A stretch of 64,000 nucleotides of DNA, from positions 1-64,000 of the forward strand of contig NZ_JAIFZS010000038.1 in NCBI RefSeq assembly GCF_019710635.1. The letters run 5' to 3'. The notes under the pieces are model-generated. The model was not told the DNA's origin. It ran no database searches and worked only from the letters and a program-made list of their open reading frames with translations. The first letter of the stretch is position 1. Every line of letters begins with the position of its first letter. Shown piece after piece: positions 1 to 8,273 of the stretch. The position numbers and the translations under genes are program-made. This DNA is from Mycolicibacterium xanthum. Lineage in GTDB: Bacteria; Actinomycetota; Actinomycetes; Mycobacteriales; Mycobacteriaceae.

Positions 1-81
1 CCCTACCCCGGACCCACCGGCGAACACGCCGACTGGTGGTGGTACGACCCCTACCAACCCCCACCACCAGACACCAACTAG
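1..81 (+). CDS. C-terminal end of a protein cut by the window edge
   Basis: Frame 1 is open from the first base to TAG at 79-81 and encodes 26 residues rich in Pro, Trp and Tyr (motif DWWWYDPYQPPPP near the end). The start lies outside the window. Such aromatic and proline-rich tails occur in mycobacterial DUF222/HNH (13E12-type) proteins, but 26 residues are too few to assign a family, so function is left open. Confidence 0.4.
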   Translation, partial: PYPGPTGEHADWWWYDPYQPPPPDTN

Positions 82-557
82 AGCCGGCCCGTCATCGGCG
101 GCCCGCCTCGCGCGGTGAGTTCTACGAACCGTCACGGGCATGAATACGCCTCCGGGCACCACAGCGTCCGCGGCTGCGCAGGCGAGTCTTTGAGAACAAT
201 GATCCACGCGACTGACTGAACGAACAGGTCAACGAGCGGGGAAGCCGCGGATCCTGTTCGCGATGCACGACTTCCACGGCTGAGCCCACACTCGCGAGAC
301 CGCAGGTCTGGCCCTTCCGGGACGCGACCGACACCGACCGCGGAATCGAATCCACGATTGCTGCGGCTCTGCATGCGATTGCGGAAGTCGGTGACCCGTC
401 CGGCGGTTCCGGCAGGCCCCAGGTTCCCGTACCAGCCGCGCTTTCGACATCGCACCCTTCGGATTGACGACGCAAGCGGGCAAGAGGCACGTAAAGCCAG
501 ACACGCGCACGCCACGGGCAGAATCGGATAGGCGCGCGCGAGGAGCAGAATCAAGAG
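82..557. other. Intergenic region upstream of the sensor kinase gene
   Basis: These 476 bases hold no reading frame with convincing coding character; the overlapping minus-strand frames are Arg- and Ser-rich and look like chance frames. Base composition is slightly less GC-rich than in the flanking genes. No clear operator or terminator was found. The promoter of the two-component and permease operon most likely lies here. A GAGGAG ribosome-binding sequence sits at about 539-544, ahead of the ATG at 558. Confidence 0.5.
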
Positions 558-1784
558 ATGCCCGGCGAGCTCGCAATCGTGCTGATGGTCGCACTGATCC
601 TGCTCGCGGTCGCCGCGGTGGTGCTCGCCGTGCGCACCCGCCGGGTGGTGTCCACCCCGACCGAACGCGCCGTGCACGCTGCGCTGCACACCGCTTCGCT
701 GGCCGCCCGCGCCCTGCGCCGCGGTCTGGACACGGAGTCCGCCGAGACCGCCGCGCCGTTTCTGCGTGGTCTCACCGGCACCGACGGTCTGGCGCTCTAC
801 GACACCGAGGCCGAACTATTGGCCCGTGACCCCGCCGACGGCGCCGTCTGGGGCGACGACGTGCCGGCCGAGTGCCAGGACGCCGCCCGGCAGGCGATCT
901 CCGGGGAACGCCGCGTCCTGACCCACACCCGAACCTCAACGGTGGTCGCACAGCCACTGCTCGCCGAGGCCGGGGACATGCTCGGTGTGCTCGTCGTCGT
1001 GACAACCCGCTCACCGGCCCCCGGAATGCTGGGTGCAGTCGGTGAGGTCGCCCGCTACGCCGCCAGCCAGGTCGAGCTCGCCGAACTCGACGCTTCGCGG
1101 GCGCGGCTGGACCGTGCCGAGGTGCTGGCGCTGCGCGCCCAGATCAGCCCACACTTCATCTACAACGCGCTCAACACGATCGCGTCGTTCGTGCGCACCG
1201 ACCCCGACCGCGCCCGCGAGCTGATCCTGGAGTTCGCCGACTTCACCCGCTACTCGTTCCGCGCGGCGGGCCAATACACCACGCTGGCCGAGGAGTTGCG
1301 CAACATCGACCGCTATCTGACTCTCGAACGGGCCCGGTTCGGGACGGCACTGAAGGTCACGTTGCAGGTGGCGCCCGAGGTGCTCAACGTGGTGGTGCCG
1401 TTCCTGGCGCTGCAACCCCTGGTCGAGAACGCGGTGCGGCACGGGTTCGCGGGTCGCGGCAGCGGATCGATCGAGCTGATCGCCCGCGACGAGGGGTCCG
1501 ACTGCGTCATCACGGTCGAAGACGACGGCGTCGGAATGGATCCCGACGCGCTGCGCGCCGGCCCGAGCGACGCGCTGTCCGACGGCGCCCCGGTGACCGA
1601 GGGCGACTCCGCACACGTCGGCCTGACCAATGTCGATCATCGCCTGCGCGCGGCCTTCGGCAACGATTACGGTCTGGTGGTCGAGACGGCGCTCGGCGCA
1701 GGCACCAAGGTGGTGATGAGGGTGCCGAAGTTCCGGTCAGGTGTGTGGGCCAGCGGAGGTGTGTTCGGGGTGGGCAAATCGTGA
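558..1784 (+). CDS. LytS/YehU-type sensor histidine kinase
   Basis: This 408-residue membrane sensor kinase should autophosphorylate and pass phosphate to the LytTR regulator encoded next. Residues 1-27 form one transmembrane helix. Residues about 35-175 look like a GAF-type sensory region. The His_kinase domain follows, with phospho-acceptor H199 in the motif ISPHFIYNALNTI. A HATPase_c domain carries LVENAVRHG and DDGVGM boxes near residues 295-330. The ATG has GAGGAG about 13 bases upstream. The stop overlaps the next start by four bases (GTGA), so the two are translationally coupled. In other bacteria kinases of this class (BtsS, YpdA) sense pyruvate and control carboxylate transporters, which fits the permeases downstream; the actual ligand here is inferred. 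Confidence 0.93.
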   Translation: MPGELAIVLMVALILLAVAAVVLAVRTRRVVSTPTERAVHAALHTASLAARALRRGLDTESAETAAPFLRGLTGTDGLALYDTEAELLARDPADGAVWGDDVPAECQDAARQAISGERRVLTHTRTSTVVAQPLLAEAGDMLGVLVVVTTRSPAPGMLGAVGEVARYAASQVELAELDASRARLDRAEVLALRAQISPHFIYNALNTIASFVRTDPDRARELILEFADFTRYSFRAAGQYTTLAEELRNIDRYLTLERARFGTALKVTLQVAPEVLNVVVPFLALQPLVENAVRHGFAGRGSGSIELIARDEGSDCVITVEDDGVGMDPDALRAGPSDALSDGAPVTEGDSAHVGLTNVDHRLRAAFGNDYGLVVETALGAGTKVVMRVPKFRSGVWASGGVFGVGKS

Positions 1785-2596
1785 CCAAGCCACTCACAGT
1801 GCTCGCCGTGGACGACGAGGCCCCGGCGCTGGACGAACTGGCCTTCCTGCTCGACCGGCACCCGTGTGTCGGGGAGGTGTTCCGCGCCAACGACGCCACC
1901 TCGGCGCTGCGTGAACTGAACCAGCGCACCATCGACGCGGTGTTCCTGGACATCAACATGCCGGGCCTGTCGGGCATCGAGCTGGCGGGCGTGCTGTCGA
2001 ACTTCTCGCACCGCCCGGCGATCGTGTTCGTCACCGCGCACGACGACAAGGCCGTCGCGGCCTTCGACGTCGGCGCGGTCGACTATCTGCTCAAGCCGAT
2101 CCGCGAGGACCGTCTCGACCAGGCCGTGCGCCGGGTGGCGACCGCGCAGACCGCACCCCCACCGGAGGAACCCGCCACCGCGGCCAGGGACGAAACCCCG
2201 CTCCGGGAAACGGAATCCGACGTCGTCCCCGCCGAGGTCGGCGGTGTCACCCACCTGGTTCCCCGGGACAGCATCGGCTGGGTGGAGGCCGAGGGTGACT
2301 ACGCGCGGCTGCATTCGGCGTCGGGATCGCACCTGGTGCGGATTCCGATCAGCACCCTCGAGACCCGCTGGCGCGACCACGGCTTCCAGCGGGTGCACCG
2401 CTCCTACCTGGTGGCCCTGCGGCTGGTGACCGGGCTGCGCACCACCGACGGCGCGGTGCTGGTCCGGTTGCGGGCCAACGGCGCCTCGCCCGCGGTCGAG
2501 TTGCCGGTGAGCCGCCGCCAGGCCCGCGAGTTGCGCGACCGGGTCGTGCGCAATCCGATGCGCAGCCTGCGGCCGGCCGGGAGCGCCGATGACTAG
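1781..2596 (+). CDS. LytTR-family response regulator
   Basis: This 271-residue DNA-binding regulator is the cognate partner of the kinase just upstream. The receiver domain spans about residues 4-120, with phospho-acceptor D57 in VFLDINMPGLSG, the acidic pair VDDE near the N-terminus and the conserved Lys in LLKPI. A Pro/Glu-rich linker leads to a LytTR DNA-binding domain (about 155-260; motifs WVEAEGDYARLH and FQRVHRSYLV). GTG at 1781 is chosen over the in-frame GTG at 1745 because it overlaps the kinase stop by four bases and starts right before the receiver fold. Its stop overlaps the next gene by 8 bases. Confidence 0.93.
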   Translation: MTKPLTVLAVDDEAPALDELAFLLDRHPCVGEVFRANDATSALRELNQRTIDAVFLDINMPGLSGIELAGVLSNFSHRPAIVFVTAHDDKAVAAFDVGAVDYLLKPIREDRLDQAVRRVATAQTAPPPEEPATAARDETPLRETESDVVPAEVGGVTHLVPRDSIGWVEAEGDYARLHSASGSHLVRIPISTLETRWRDHGFQRVHRSYLVALRLVTGLRTTDGAVLVRLRANGASPAVELPVSRRQARELRDRVVRNPMRSLRPAGSADD

Positions 2597-2963
2597 CGGG
2601 GAACGGCCTCAGCGGCAGCGGGTGGTGCTCGCCCACCGCCGTGGCGCCCGGATGGTGCGCACCAGGATCGAGGTCCAGGAGCAGACGCAGGTCGGCGACG
2701 CGCTGGTGCGCGGACTGATGCGCGCCCAACTGGGGCTGGCGCTGCGACTGGCCTTGGTGGTGGTGGGTCTGATCGGTGCGATCCCGTTGCTCAACGCGTT
2801 GTTCCCGGGCCTGGCCGCGGTGACGGTGTTCGGCATCCGGTTGAACTGGCTGGTGCTCGCGGTGCTGGTGTATCCGCTGCTCTACGGCATCGGCTGGTTC
2901 TACATCCGGCTGTCCGAGCAGGCCGAGCGCGACTTCGTCGGCGTCGTCGACGCCGAGCCGTGA
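2589..2963 (+). CDS. Small two-helix membrane protein, DUF485-like permease partner
   Basis: This 124-residue protein has a basic cytoplasmic N-terminus of about 45 residues and two transmembrane helices (about 50-75 and 82-107), then a short acidic tail. Size, topology and its position directly before a sodium:solute symporter gene match the DUF485/MctB/YjcH partners of acetate permeases, though sequence similarity to DUF485 is weak by eye. It overlaps the regulator by 8 bases and the symporter by four (GTGA). The second small protein at 4972 is a clearer DUF485 member. Confidence 0.8.
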   Translation: MTSGERPQRQRVVLAHRRGARMVRTRIEVQEQTQVGDALVRGLMRAQLGLALRLALVVVGLIGAIPLLNALFPGLAAVTVFGIRLNWLVLAVLVYPLLYGIGWFYIRLSEQAERDFVGVVDAEP

Positions 2964-4714
2964 CCGGTTCACCGCTGACGGCGGCCGCGCTGCTCGCCGC
3001 GGCGGTGGCCACCGTGGCCATCGGCGCCTATGGGGTGCGGTTCTCCCGCACCACGTCCGACTTCCTGGTCGCCTCCCGCACGGTCGGATCCCAGTGGAAT
3101 GCGGCGGCCATCTCGGGGGAATATCTCTCCGCGGCTTCGTTTCTCGGCGTGGCGGGGCTGATCGCCAAGTACGGTGCCGACGCGCTGTGGTACCCGGTCG
3201 GGTTCACCGCGGGCTATCTGGGTCTGTTGCTGTTCGTGGCGGCGCCGCTGCGCCGGTCGGGGGCCTACACCGTCCCGGACTTCGCCGAGTTCAGGCTAGG
3301 TTCGGCGCGGCTGCGCAAGATCGCGATGCTGGTCGTCGTGGTGATCTGCATCTTCTATCTGGTACCGCAGTACCAAGGTGCCGGGCTGGCACTGAAAACC
3401 CTGCTCGGCACACCGGTGTGGCTGGGGCCGGTCGCCGTCGGCGCCATCGTCATCACCAACGTGGTGGCCGGCGGCATGCGATCGATCACCTTCGTGCAGG
3501 CGTTCCAGTACTGGCTCAAGCTGACCGCGGTGGCGATCCCGGCGCTGGCGCTGACCGCACTGTTGGTCAGCGACCACGGCGCCGGCGACGGCTTCGCGCT
3601 CGGTGGGCCGTTGCCGCCGACCGTGCAGCAGGCCACCACGGTGGCGATCGAGACCGACGTCGTCGTTCAGGTCACCACCCCCGCGGGGGTCACGGTGTCC
3701 GGCACCCTGGACGGCAGGCCGGTCGAGCAGGCGAAGTTCGACGCCCCCGGGCAGCACACCCTCGGCGCTGGCAGCACCCTGCACCTGGCAGGCGGCGCGG
3801 CGACGCCGGTGGTGGCGGGGGCGCCGAGCACCGGCGGCGAGTGGATCGCCTCCGGCGGCGGGTTCGGCGGGCATCACCCGCTCTATCAGGTGGTCTCGAT
3901 CATGGTGGCCACCTTCCTGGGCGCGATGGGCCTGCCGCACGTGCTGGTGCGCTTCTACACCAACCCCGACGGCCGGGCCGCACGGCGCACCGCGCTTGCG
4001 GTGATCGCGCTGCTCTCGCTGTTCTATCTGTTCCCGATGCTGCTCGGGGTGTTCTCCCGGCTCTACGTGCCGCAGCTGTTGATCACCGGAAACGCCGACG
4101 CGGCGGTGCTGCTGGCCCCGGCCTCGGCGGTCGGCGGGGTGGCCGGCCAACTGCTCGCGGCCCTGGTCGCCGCCGGTGCGATCGCCGCGTTCCTGGCGAC
4201 GTCGTCGGGACTGCTGGTCAGCTTCGCCGGGGCCCTGGCCACCGACGTGCTGCCCGGCCGGGTGCGCGACTTCCGGTGGGCGGCGGTGGTGGGCGGGTTG
4301 ATTCCGATTCCGTTGGCGCTGACCACCTCGGGCGACCTGGAACTGTCCCGCAGCGTGGGGTTGGCGTTCGCGGTGGCGGCCTCGACGCTGTGCCCGCTGT
4401 TGGTGCTGGGCATCTGGTGGCGCGGTCTGACGGCGTTGGGCGCCGCCTGCGGCCTGGCCGTCGGGGGCCTGCTGTCGGGGGTCGCGGTGACCGTGGAGGT
4501 GGCCGGCGGTGTCGACGCCGAGGCCCTCGGCGGCTGGCCGGGCGTGCTGATCGGCTATCCGGCGGCGGTCAGTGTTCCGCTCGCCTTCGCGACGATGATC
4601 GTCGTCAGCCGCGTCACCCGGGCGCGCATCCCCGCCGACGTCGCGCAGATCTTCGCGCGCATGCACGTGCCGGAGCACCTCGGAATGGGTATCGAGCGCC
4701 TGCCGTCCAGATAG
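2960..4714 (+). CDS. Sodium:solute symporter (acetate/monocarboxylate permease type)
   Basis: This is a 584-residue SSS-family permease with about 13 transmembrane helices, expected to import a small carboxylate with sodium. The family motif ISGEYLSAASFLGVAGL lies near residues 50-66, and GLPHVLVRFYTNP near 320 is typical of the ActP/MctC branch. Residues about 218-305 form an extra non-membrane segment rich in Val, Thr and Gly between helices, absent from the sister permease at 5319 and likely outside the cell. GTG at 2960 is coupled to the preceding gene. The substrate (acetate, pyruvate or propionate) cannot be read from sequence. A hairpin at 4724-4754 follows. Confidence 0.88.
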   Translation: MTGSPLTAAALLAAAVATVAIGAYGVRFSRTTSDFLVASRTVGSQWNAAAISGEYLSAASFLGVAGLIAKYGADALWYPVGFTAGYLGLLLFVAAPLRRSGAYTVPDFAEFRLGSARLRKIAMLVVVVICIFYLVPQYQGAGLALKTLLGTPVWLGPVAVGAIVITNVVAGGMRSITFVQAFQYWLKLTAVAIPALALTALLVSDHGAGDGFALGGPLPPTVQQATTVAIETDVVVQVTTPAGVTVSGTLDGRPVEQAKFDAPGQHTLGAGSTLHLAGGAATPVVAGAPSTGGEWIASGGGFGGHHPLYQVVSIMVATFLGAMGLPHVLVRFYTNPDGRAARRTALAVIALLSLFYLFPMLLGVFSRLYVPQLLITGNADAAVLLAPASAVGGVAGQLLAALVAAGAIAAFLATSSGLLVSFAGALATDVLPGRVRDFRWAAVVGGLIPIPLALTTSGDLELSRSVGLAFAVAASTLCPLLVLGIWWRGLTALGAACGLAVGGLLSGVAVTVEVAGGVDAEALGGWPGVLIGYPAAVSVPLAFATMIVVSRVTRARIPADVAQIFARMHVPEHLGMGIERLPSR

Positions 4715-4723
4715 CGCCGAAGT

Positions 4724-4754
4724 GCGAGAGCCACGCTGCAAAAAGTGGTCTCGC
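4724..4754. terminator. Stem-loop after the first symporter gene
   Basis: GCGAGA-g-CCAC pairs with GTGG-TCTCGC around a 10-base loop containing five A residues, giving a 10-bp stem with one bulged G. It starts 10 bases after the symporter stop. There is no T-run, so it may be a partial terminator or an RNA-stabilising hairpin that separates the two permease units. Confidence 0.55.
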
Positions 4755-4971
4755 GGCACACCAACCGGGAGCGGCGATCGGCGCCTGCGCGACGACCGGC
4801 CCGGTCCGCTGGGCACATCGACCCGCCCGCCGTTCGTCGTCGCCGACCGACCGCTCACCGCAGGCGTCCCCGACCTCACCGTGTCACCTGCGCAAACGCT
4901 GGATCTGTGACTCACGTCTCAACTACTTTTCCCGGAGAGCCCGTTCACATCAGCCAGGAAGCGAGGACAAG

Positions 4972-5322
4972 GTGTCCGAAACCGACCTGCCCATTCGCCC
5001 GGAGGCGATCAGCGGCGAGAGATACCTGGAGGTCCAGGCCAGCCCTGAATTCCAGGACCTCAGGAACCGCTTGCGCCGCTTCGTGTTCCCGATGACCGCG
5101 ATATTCCTCCTCTGGTACGCCCTCTACGTGGCGTTGGGTGCGTTCGCCCACGACTTCATGGCCACCAAGGTGTGGGGGGAGATCAACGTCGGCCTGGTCA
5201 TCGGGCTCGGCCAGTTCGTCTCGACGTTCCTGATCACCGGGCTGTACGTGCGGTTCGCCAACCGCGTCCTCGACCCGCGCGCCGAGGCGATCCGCGCCGA
5301 ACTGGAAAGCGAGATGAAATGA
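4972..5322 (+). CDS. DUF485 membrane protein, permease partner
   Basis: This 116-residue protein has a soluble N-terminus (about 1-42) and two transmembrane helices (about 44-66 and 76-100), ending in a charged helix. The segment FVFPMTAIFLLWYALYV is characteristic of DUF485, the family of C. glutamicum MctB and E. coli YjcH, which are encoded with acetate permeases. GTG at 4972 is chosen because it lies just before the conserved region with GCGAGGAC upstream; the long open frame upstream is a shadow of the first symporter. The stop overlaps the next ATG by four bases. Confidence 0.88.
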   Translation: MSETDLPIRPEAISGERYLEVQASPEFQDLRNRLRRFVFPMTAIFLLWYALYVALGAFAHDFMATKVWGEINVGLVIGLGQFVSTFLITGLYVRFANRVLDPRAEAIRAELESEMK

Positions 5323-6950
5323 CAACCCTCCTGGCGCAGTCCGAAGCCGTCGGCAACACGGCAGCCAACATCGGCATCTTCAGCCTGTTCGTCGTCGTGA
5401 CGATGATCGTGGTGATCCGGGCCAGCAAGAAGAACGCGACGGCCGCCGAGTTCTTCACCGGCGGGCGCGGATTCTCCGGCCCGCAGAACGGCATCGCCAT
5501 TGCCGGTGACTATCTGTCCGCAGCCAGCTTCCTCGGCATCGCCGGGGCGATCGCGGTGTACGGCTACGACGGCTTCCTCTACTCGATCGGCTTCCTGGTC
5601 GCCTGGCTGGTGGCCCTGCTGCTGGTCGCCGAACTGCTGCGCAACACCGGCAAGTTCACGATGGCCGACGTGCTGAGCTTCCGCCTCAAGCAGAAGCCCG
5701 TGCGCCTGGCCGCCGCCACCAGCACCCTGACGGTGTCGCTGTTCTACCTGCTGGCCCAGATGGCCGGCGCCGGCGGCCTGGTGGCGCTGCTGCTCAACGT
5801 CAACAGCCGCGGCGGGCAGTCCATCGTGATCGCGGTGGTCGGCATCCTGATGATCGTCTACGTGCTGGTCGGCGGCATGAAGGGCACCACCTGGGTGCAG
5901 ATCATCAAGGCGGTGCTGCTGATCACCGGCGCGGCGCTGATGACGCTGATGGTGCTCAGCAAGTTCGGGCTGAACTTCTCCGAGATCCTCGGCGCCGCAC
6001 AGTCTGCGATCAGCGGCAGCTCGTCGGAAGCGGTCGCCGCACGCGACGTGCTGGCCCCGGGCGCCCGCTACGGCGGCTCGCTGACCTCGCAGATCAACTT
6101 CATCTCGCTGGCCATCGCGCTGGTGCTGGGCACCGCGGGCCTGCCGCACGTGCTGATGCGGTTCTACACGGTGCCCACCGCCAAGGAGGCGCGGCGCTCG
6201 GTGGTGTGGGCGATCGCGCTGATCGGCGCGTTCTACCTGTTCACCCTGGTGCTGGGCTACGGCGCGGCCGCCCTGGTCGGCCCGGACACCATCCTGGGCG
6301 CAGCGGGCGGAGTGAACTCGGCGGCGCCGCTGCTCGCCTTCAAACTGGGCGGGGTGATCCTGCTGGGCATCATCTCGGCGGTGGCGTTCGCGACGATCCT
6401 CGCGGTCGTCGCGGGCCTGACCATCACCGCGTCGGCGTCGTTCGCCCACGACATCTACGCCAGCGTGATGAAGTCGCACAAGGTGACCGAGGACGAGCAG
6501 GTGCGGGTCTCCCGCATCACCGCGGTGGTGCTCGGCGTGTTCGCCATCGCCCTGGGCATCCTGGCCAACGGGCAGAACGTGGCGTTCCTGGTGGCGCTGG
6601 CGTTCGCGATCGCCGCGGCGGCGAACCTGCCGACGATCGTGTTCTCGCTGTACTGGAAGCGGTTCAACACCCGCGGCGCGCTGTGGAGCATGTACGGCGG
6701 CCTGATCTCGACGCTGGTGTTGATCGTGTTCTCCCCCGCGGTGTCCGGATCGTCCTCGGCGATGATCCCCGGTGCGGACTTCGCGTGGTTCCCGCTGGCC
6801 AACCCGGGCATCATCTCGATCCCGCTGGCGTTCATCCTGGCCATCGTCGGCACGCTGACCTCGCCCGACCGCGGCGATCCGAAGGTCAACGCGGAGATGG
6901 AGGTGCGCTCGCTGACCGGGATCGGCGCCGAGAAGGCGGTCGCTCACTAG
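5319..6950 (+). CDS. Sodium:solute symporter, MctC/ActP-like monocarboxylate permease
   Basis: This 543-residue cation/acetate symporter is expected to import acetate, pyruvate or related monocarboxylates. It has about 13 transmembrane helices, the motif IAGDYLSAASFLGIAGA near residues 57-73 and GLPHVLMRFYTVP near 275. It lacks the extra soluble insert of the 2960 permease. ATG at 5319 overlaps the DUF485 stop by four bases (ATGA), so a DUF485/symporter pair is made together, as with MctB/MctC. The operon ends at a perfect 16-bp hairpin. The gene closes a block of two similar permease pairs behind one kinase/regulator pair. Confidence 0.92.
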   Translation: MTTLLAQSEAVGNTAANIGIFSLFVVVTMIVVIRASKKNATAAEFFTGGRGFSGPQNGIAIAGDYLSAASFLGIAGAIAVYGYDGFLYSIGFLVAWLVALLLVAELLRNTGKFTMADVLSFRLKQKPVRLAAATSTLTVSLFYLLAQMAGAGGLVALLLNVNSRGGQSIVIAVVGILMIVYVLVGGMKGTTWVQIIKAVLLITGAALMTLMVLSKFGLNFSEILGAAQSAISGSSSEAVAARDVLAPGARYGGSLTSQINFISLAIALVLGTAGLPHVLMRFYTVPTAKEARRSVVWAIALIGAFYLFTLVLGYGAAALVGPDTILGAAGGVNSAAPLLAFKLGGVILLGIISAVAFATILAVVAGLTITASASFAHDIYASVMKSHKVTEDEQVRVSRITAVVLGVFAIALGILANGQNVAFLVALAFAIAAAANLPTIVFSLYWKRFNTRGALWSMYGGLISTLVLIVFSPAVSGSSSAMIPGADFAWFPLANPGIISIPLAFILAIVGTLTSPDRGDPKVNAEMEVRSLTGIGAEKAVAH

Positions 6951-6972
6951 CGCGGAACCTCAACGAGAGAAA

Positions 6973-7010
6973 CAGAACTCGCACCGACGGCCCTGTCGGT
7001 GCGAGTTCTG
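6973..7010. terminator. Strong bidirectional hairpin between convergent genes
   Basis: CAGAACTCGCACCGAC and GTCGGTGCGAGTTCTG form a perfect 16-bp stem with a six-base loop (GGCCCT). It lies between the symporter stop at 6950 and the stop of the leftward gene at 7026, so it can end transcription from both sides. There is no clear T-run, as is common in mycobacterial terminators. Confidence 0.85.
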
Positions 7011-7025
7011 CCGTTCCGGAGTGGC

Positions 7026-7628
7026 TCAGTCCGGCAGCGGCGCGCTGCCCTCCGGCGGCGCCAGACCCCAGGTCTGGAACGCCGTCGCGAGCATCGCGTA
7101 GGTACCGACGACGAAGATCACCTCCATCGCGGCCCTGGTGCCCACCGCCTCGACGAGCCGTCCCCACGTCGGCTCGTCGAGACTGCCGTCGGCGAGCAAC
7201 TGATCGGTCGCCTGCAAAACGAGCAGATCCGTGCCGGTGAAACCGTCGTTGCCCGCGGCCAGCCGGGCGATGTCTGCCTCGGGCACGCCACCGTCCAGCG
7301 CGACCCTGCTGTGCTCCCCCCAGAAGAACGCCGACCGGCGGGTGGCCGCGACCCGCAGGACCGCCAGCTCGCGCAGCCGCAGCGACAGCTCGCCCCGCTG
7401 CAGCAGGAAGCCGTTGAAGGTCAGGAAGGCGCCGGCCATCTTCGGATGCCGGGCCAGCAGGCCGATGATGTCGAAGTTCAGCGGGTCCAAGGCGTGCCCC
7501 GATCCCGCCCGCGGCACCTTCTCCCCCGGGATGCCGAGCAGCACCCCGAACGCCGCGTATTCGTCGTCGCCCCATTCGTCTGCGCCCAGCGGCGTCAGCA
7601 GGGCGTCCGTCGTGTCGTCGGCGGTCAT
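7026..7628 (-). CDS. Carboxymuconolactone decarboxylase-family protein
   Basis: This 200-residue cytoplasmic protein of the CMD/AhpD-like superfamily has an all-helical core. The central part (about 70-115) has LRELAVLRVAATRRSAFFWGEH, close to the family pattern around the substrate or peroxidatic site, but the CxxC of AhpD is absent, so it is not a peroxidase of that type. ATG at 7628 overlaps the upstream stop by four bases (ATGA). It is the last gene of the leftward Rieske oxygenase set. Relatives often act in aromatic ring or lactone breakdown; the substrate is unknown. Confidence 0.83.
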   Translation of the reverse strand: MTADDTTDALLTPLGADEWGDDEYAAFGVLLGIPGEKVPRAGSGHALDPLNFDIIGLLARHPKMAGAFLTFNGFLLQRGELSLRLRELAVLRVAATRRSAFFWGEHSRVALDGGVPEADIARLAAGNDGFTGTDLLVLQATDQLLADGSLDEPTWGRLVEAVGTRAAMEVIFVVGTYAMLATAFQTWGLAPPEGSAPLPD

Positions 7629-8256
7629 TGGGAAACGCCGACCTCGTCCATGCCCCGCAGCATCTCGGGGGCCAGTGGGGTCATCTGCAGATAGTCGTCG
7701 ATTTGGGTGACCTTGCCGTCGTCGGCGCGGGTCACACCGACACACCGGCCTCGGCCAGGCGGCGTTCCAGCGCGGCCACGTATTCGCCGGTGCCGTGGAA
7801 CGGGCCGTGCACTCCGATGGCGACATCGAGGAACGCGTTGTACTCGTCGTTGACGTGGGTCTCCCAGCGGGTCAGCTCGCCGGCCTCGTTGGTCTCGATG
7901 AAGCTGTAGGAGTAGAAGCCCATTCGGACGCCTTCGCGGGTGGTGCCCTCCCAGCGGGTCTTCATGACCACGCCGTTTTCGGCCGGCCAGTACCGGAAAT
8001 CGGCGGGCTTCCAGTCCGGGAACGTCAGCGAGTAGGCCTTGGCCTCCATCGTGGAGGCCCGTGCGGTGTCCTCCGGGAACTCGCTGAACTTGAACACCTG
8101 GTCGCCGGTGAAGTAGGGCGACACGTAGACCCCGTCCTCGGCGAACTTCCACGCGTCGGCGAAGGCCTCGCCGGCCTGGACTCCCTGACGCAGGTACGCG
8201 TCGCGGTAGGCCTCGGCCATCCGACGGTGGTGCGCGATACGTTCCTCGATGTTCAT
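7625..8256 (-). pseudogene. SnoaL/NTF2-like protein gene with a frameshift near its 3' end
   Basis: From ATG at 8256 (GGAAAGGACC upstream) the frame reads about 174 residues of a small alpha+beta-fold protein with the segment RWETHVNDEYNAFLDVAIG, then stops at 7732. The next 33 codons in another frame (7625-7734, motif DDGKVTQIDDYLQ) look like the natural C-terminus, and their TGA overlaps the next gene's ATG by four bases as expected for an intact operon. Removing two bases from GTGTG near 7735 would join them. The usual role of such proteins is a small hydrolase, isomerase or dehydratase, or an accessory of the oxygenase upstream. The protein may be truncated, or the shift may be a sequencing error. 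Confidence 0.75.
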
Positions 8257-8273
8257 TGAGGGTCCTTTCCTGG

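Noticed and set aside
119..130. LexA box (TTCTACGAAC)
   Set aside because: It does not match the mycobacterial TCGAAC-N4-GTTCGA consensus and no SOS gene is nearby.
3094..5322. 742-codon open frame over the first symporter and DUF485 gene
   Set aside because: Only its last 116 codons (from 4972) have a membrane-protein family pattern; the rest is an out-of-frame Arg/Gly-rich reading of the symporter gene.
5124..6947. 607-codon minus-strand frame opposite the second symporter
   Set aside because: Gln/His/Arg-rich antisense frame typical of high-GC DNA; the plus strand holds a clear SSS permease.
7732..7745. Programmed frameshift signal
   Set aside because: No slippery heptamer or downstream pseudoknot was seen; a TG expansion or sequencing error is simpler.
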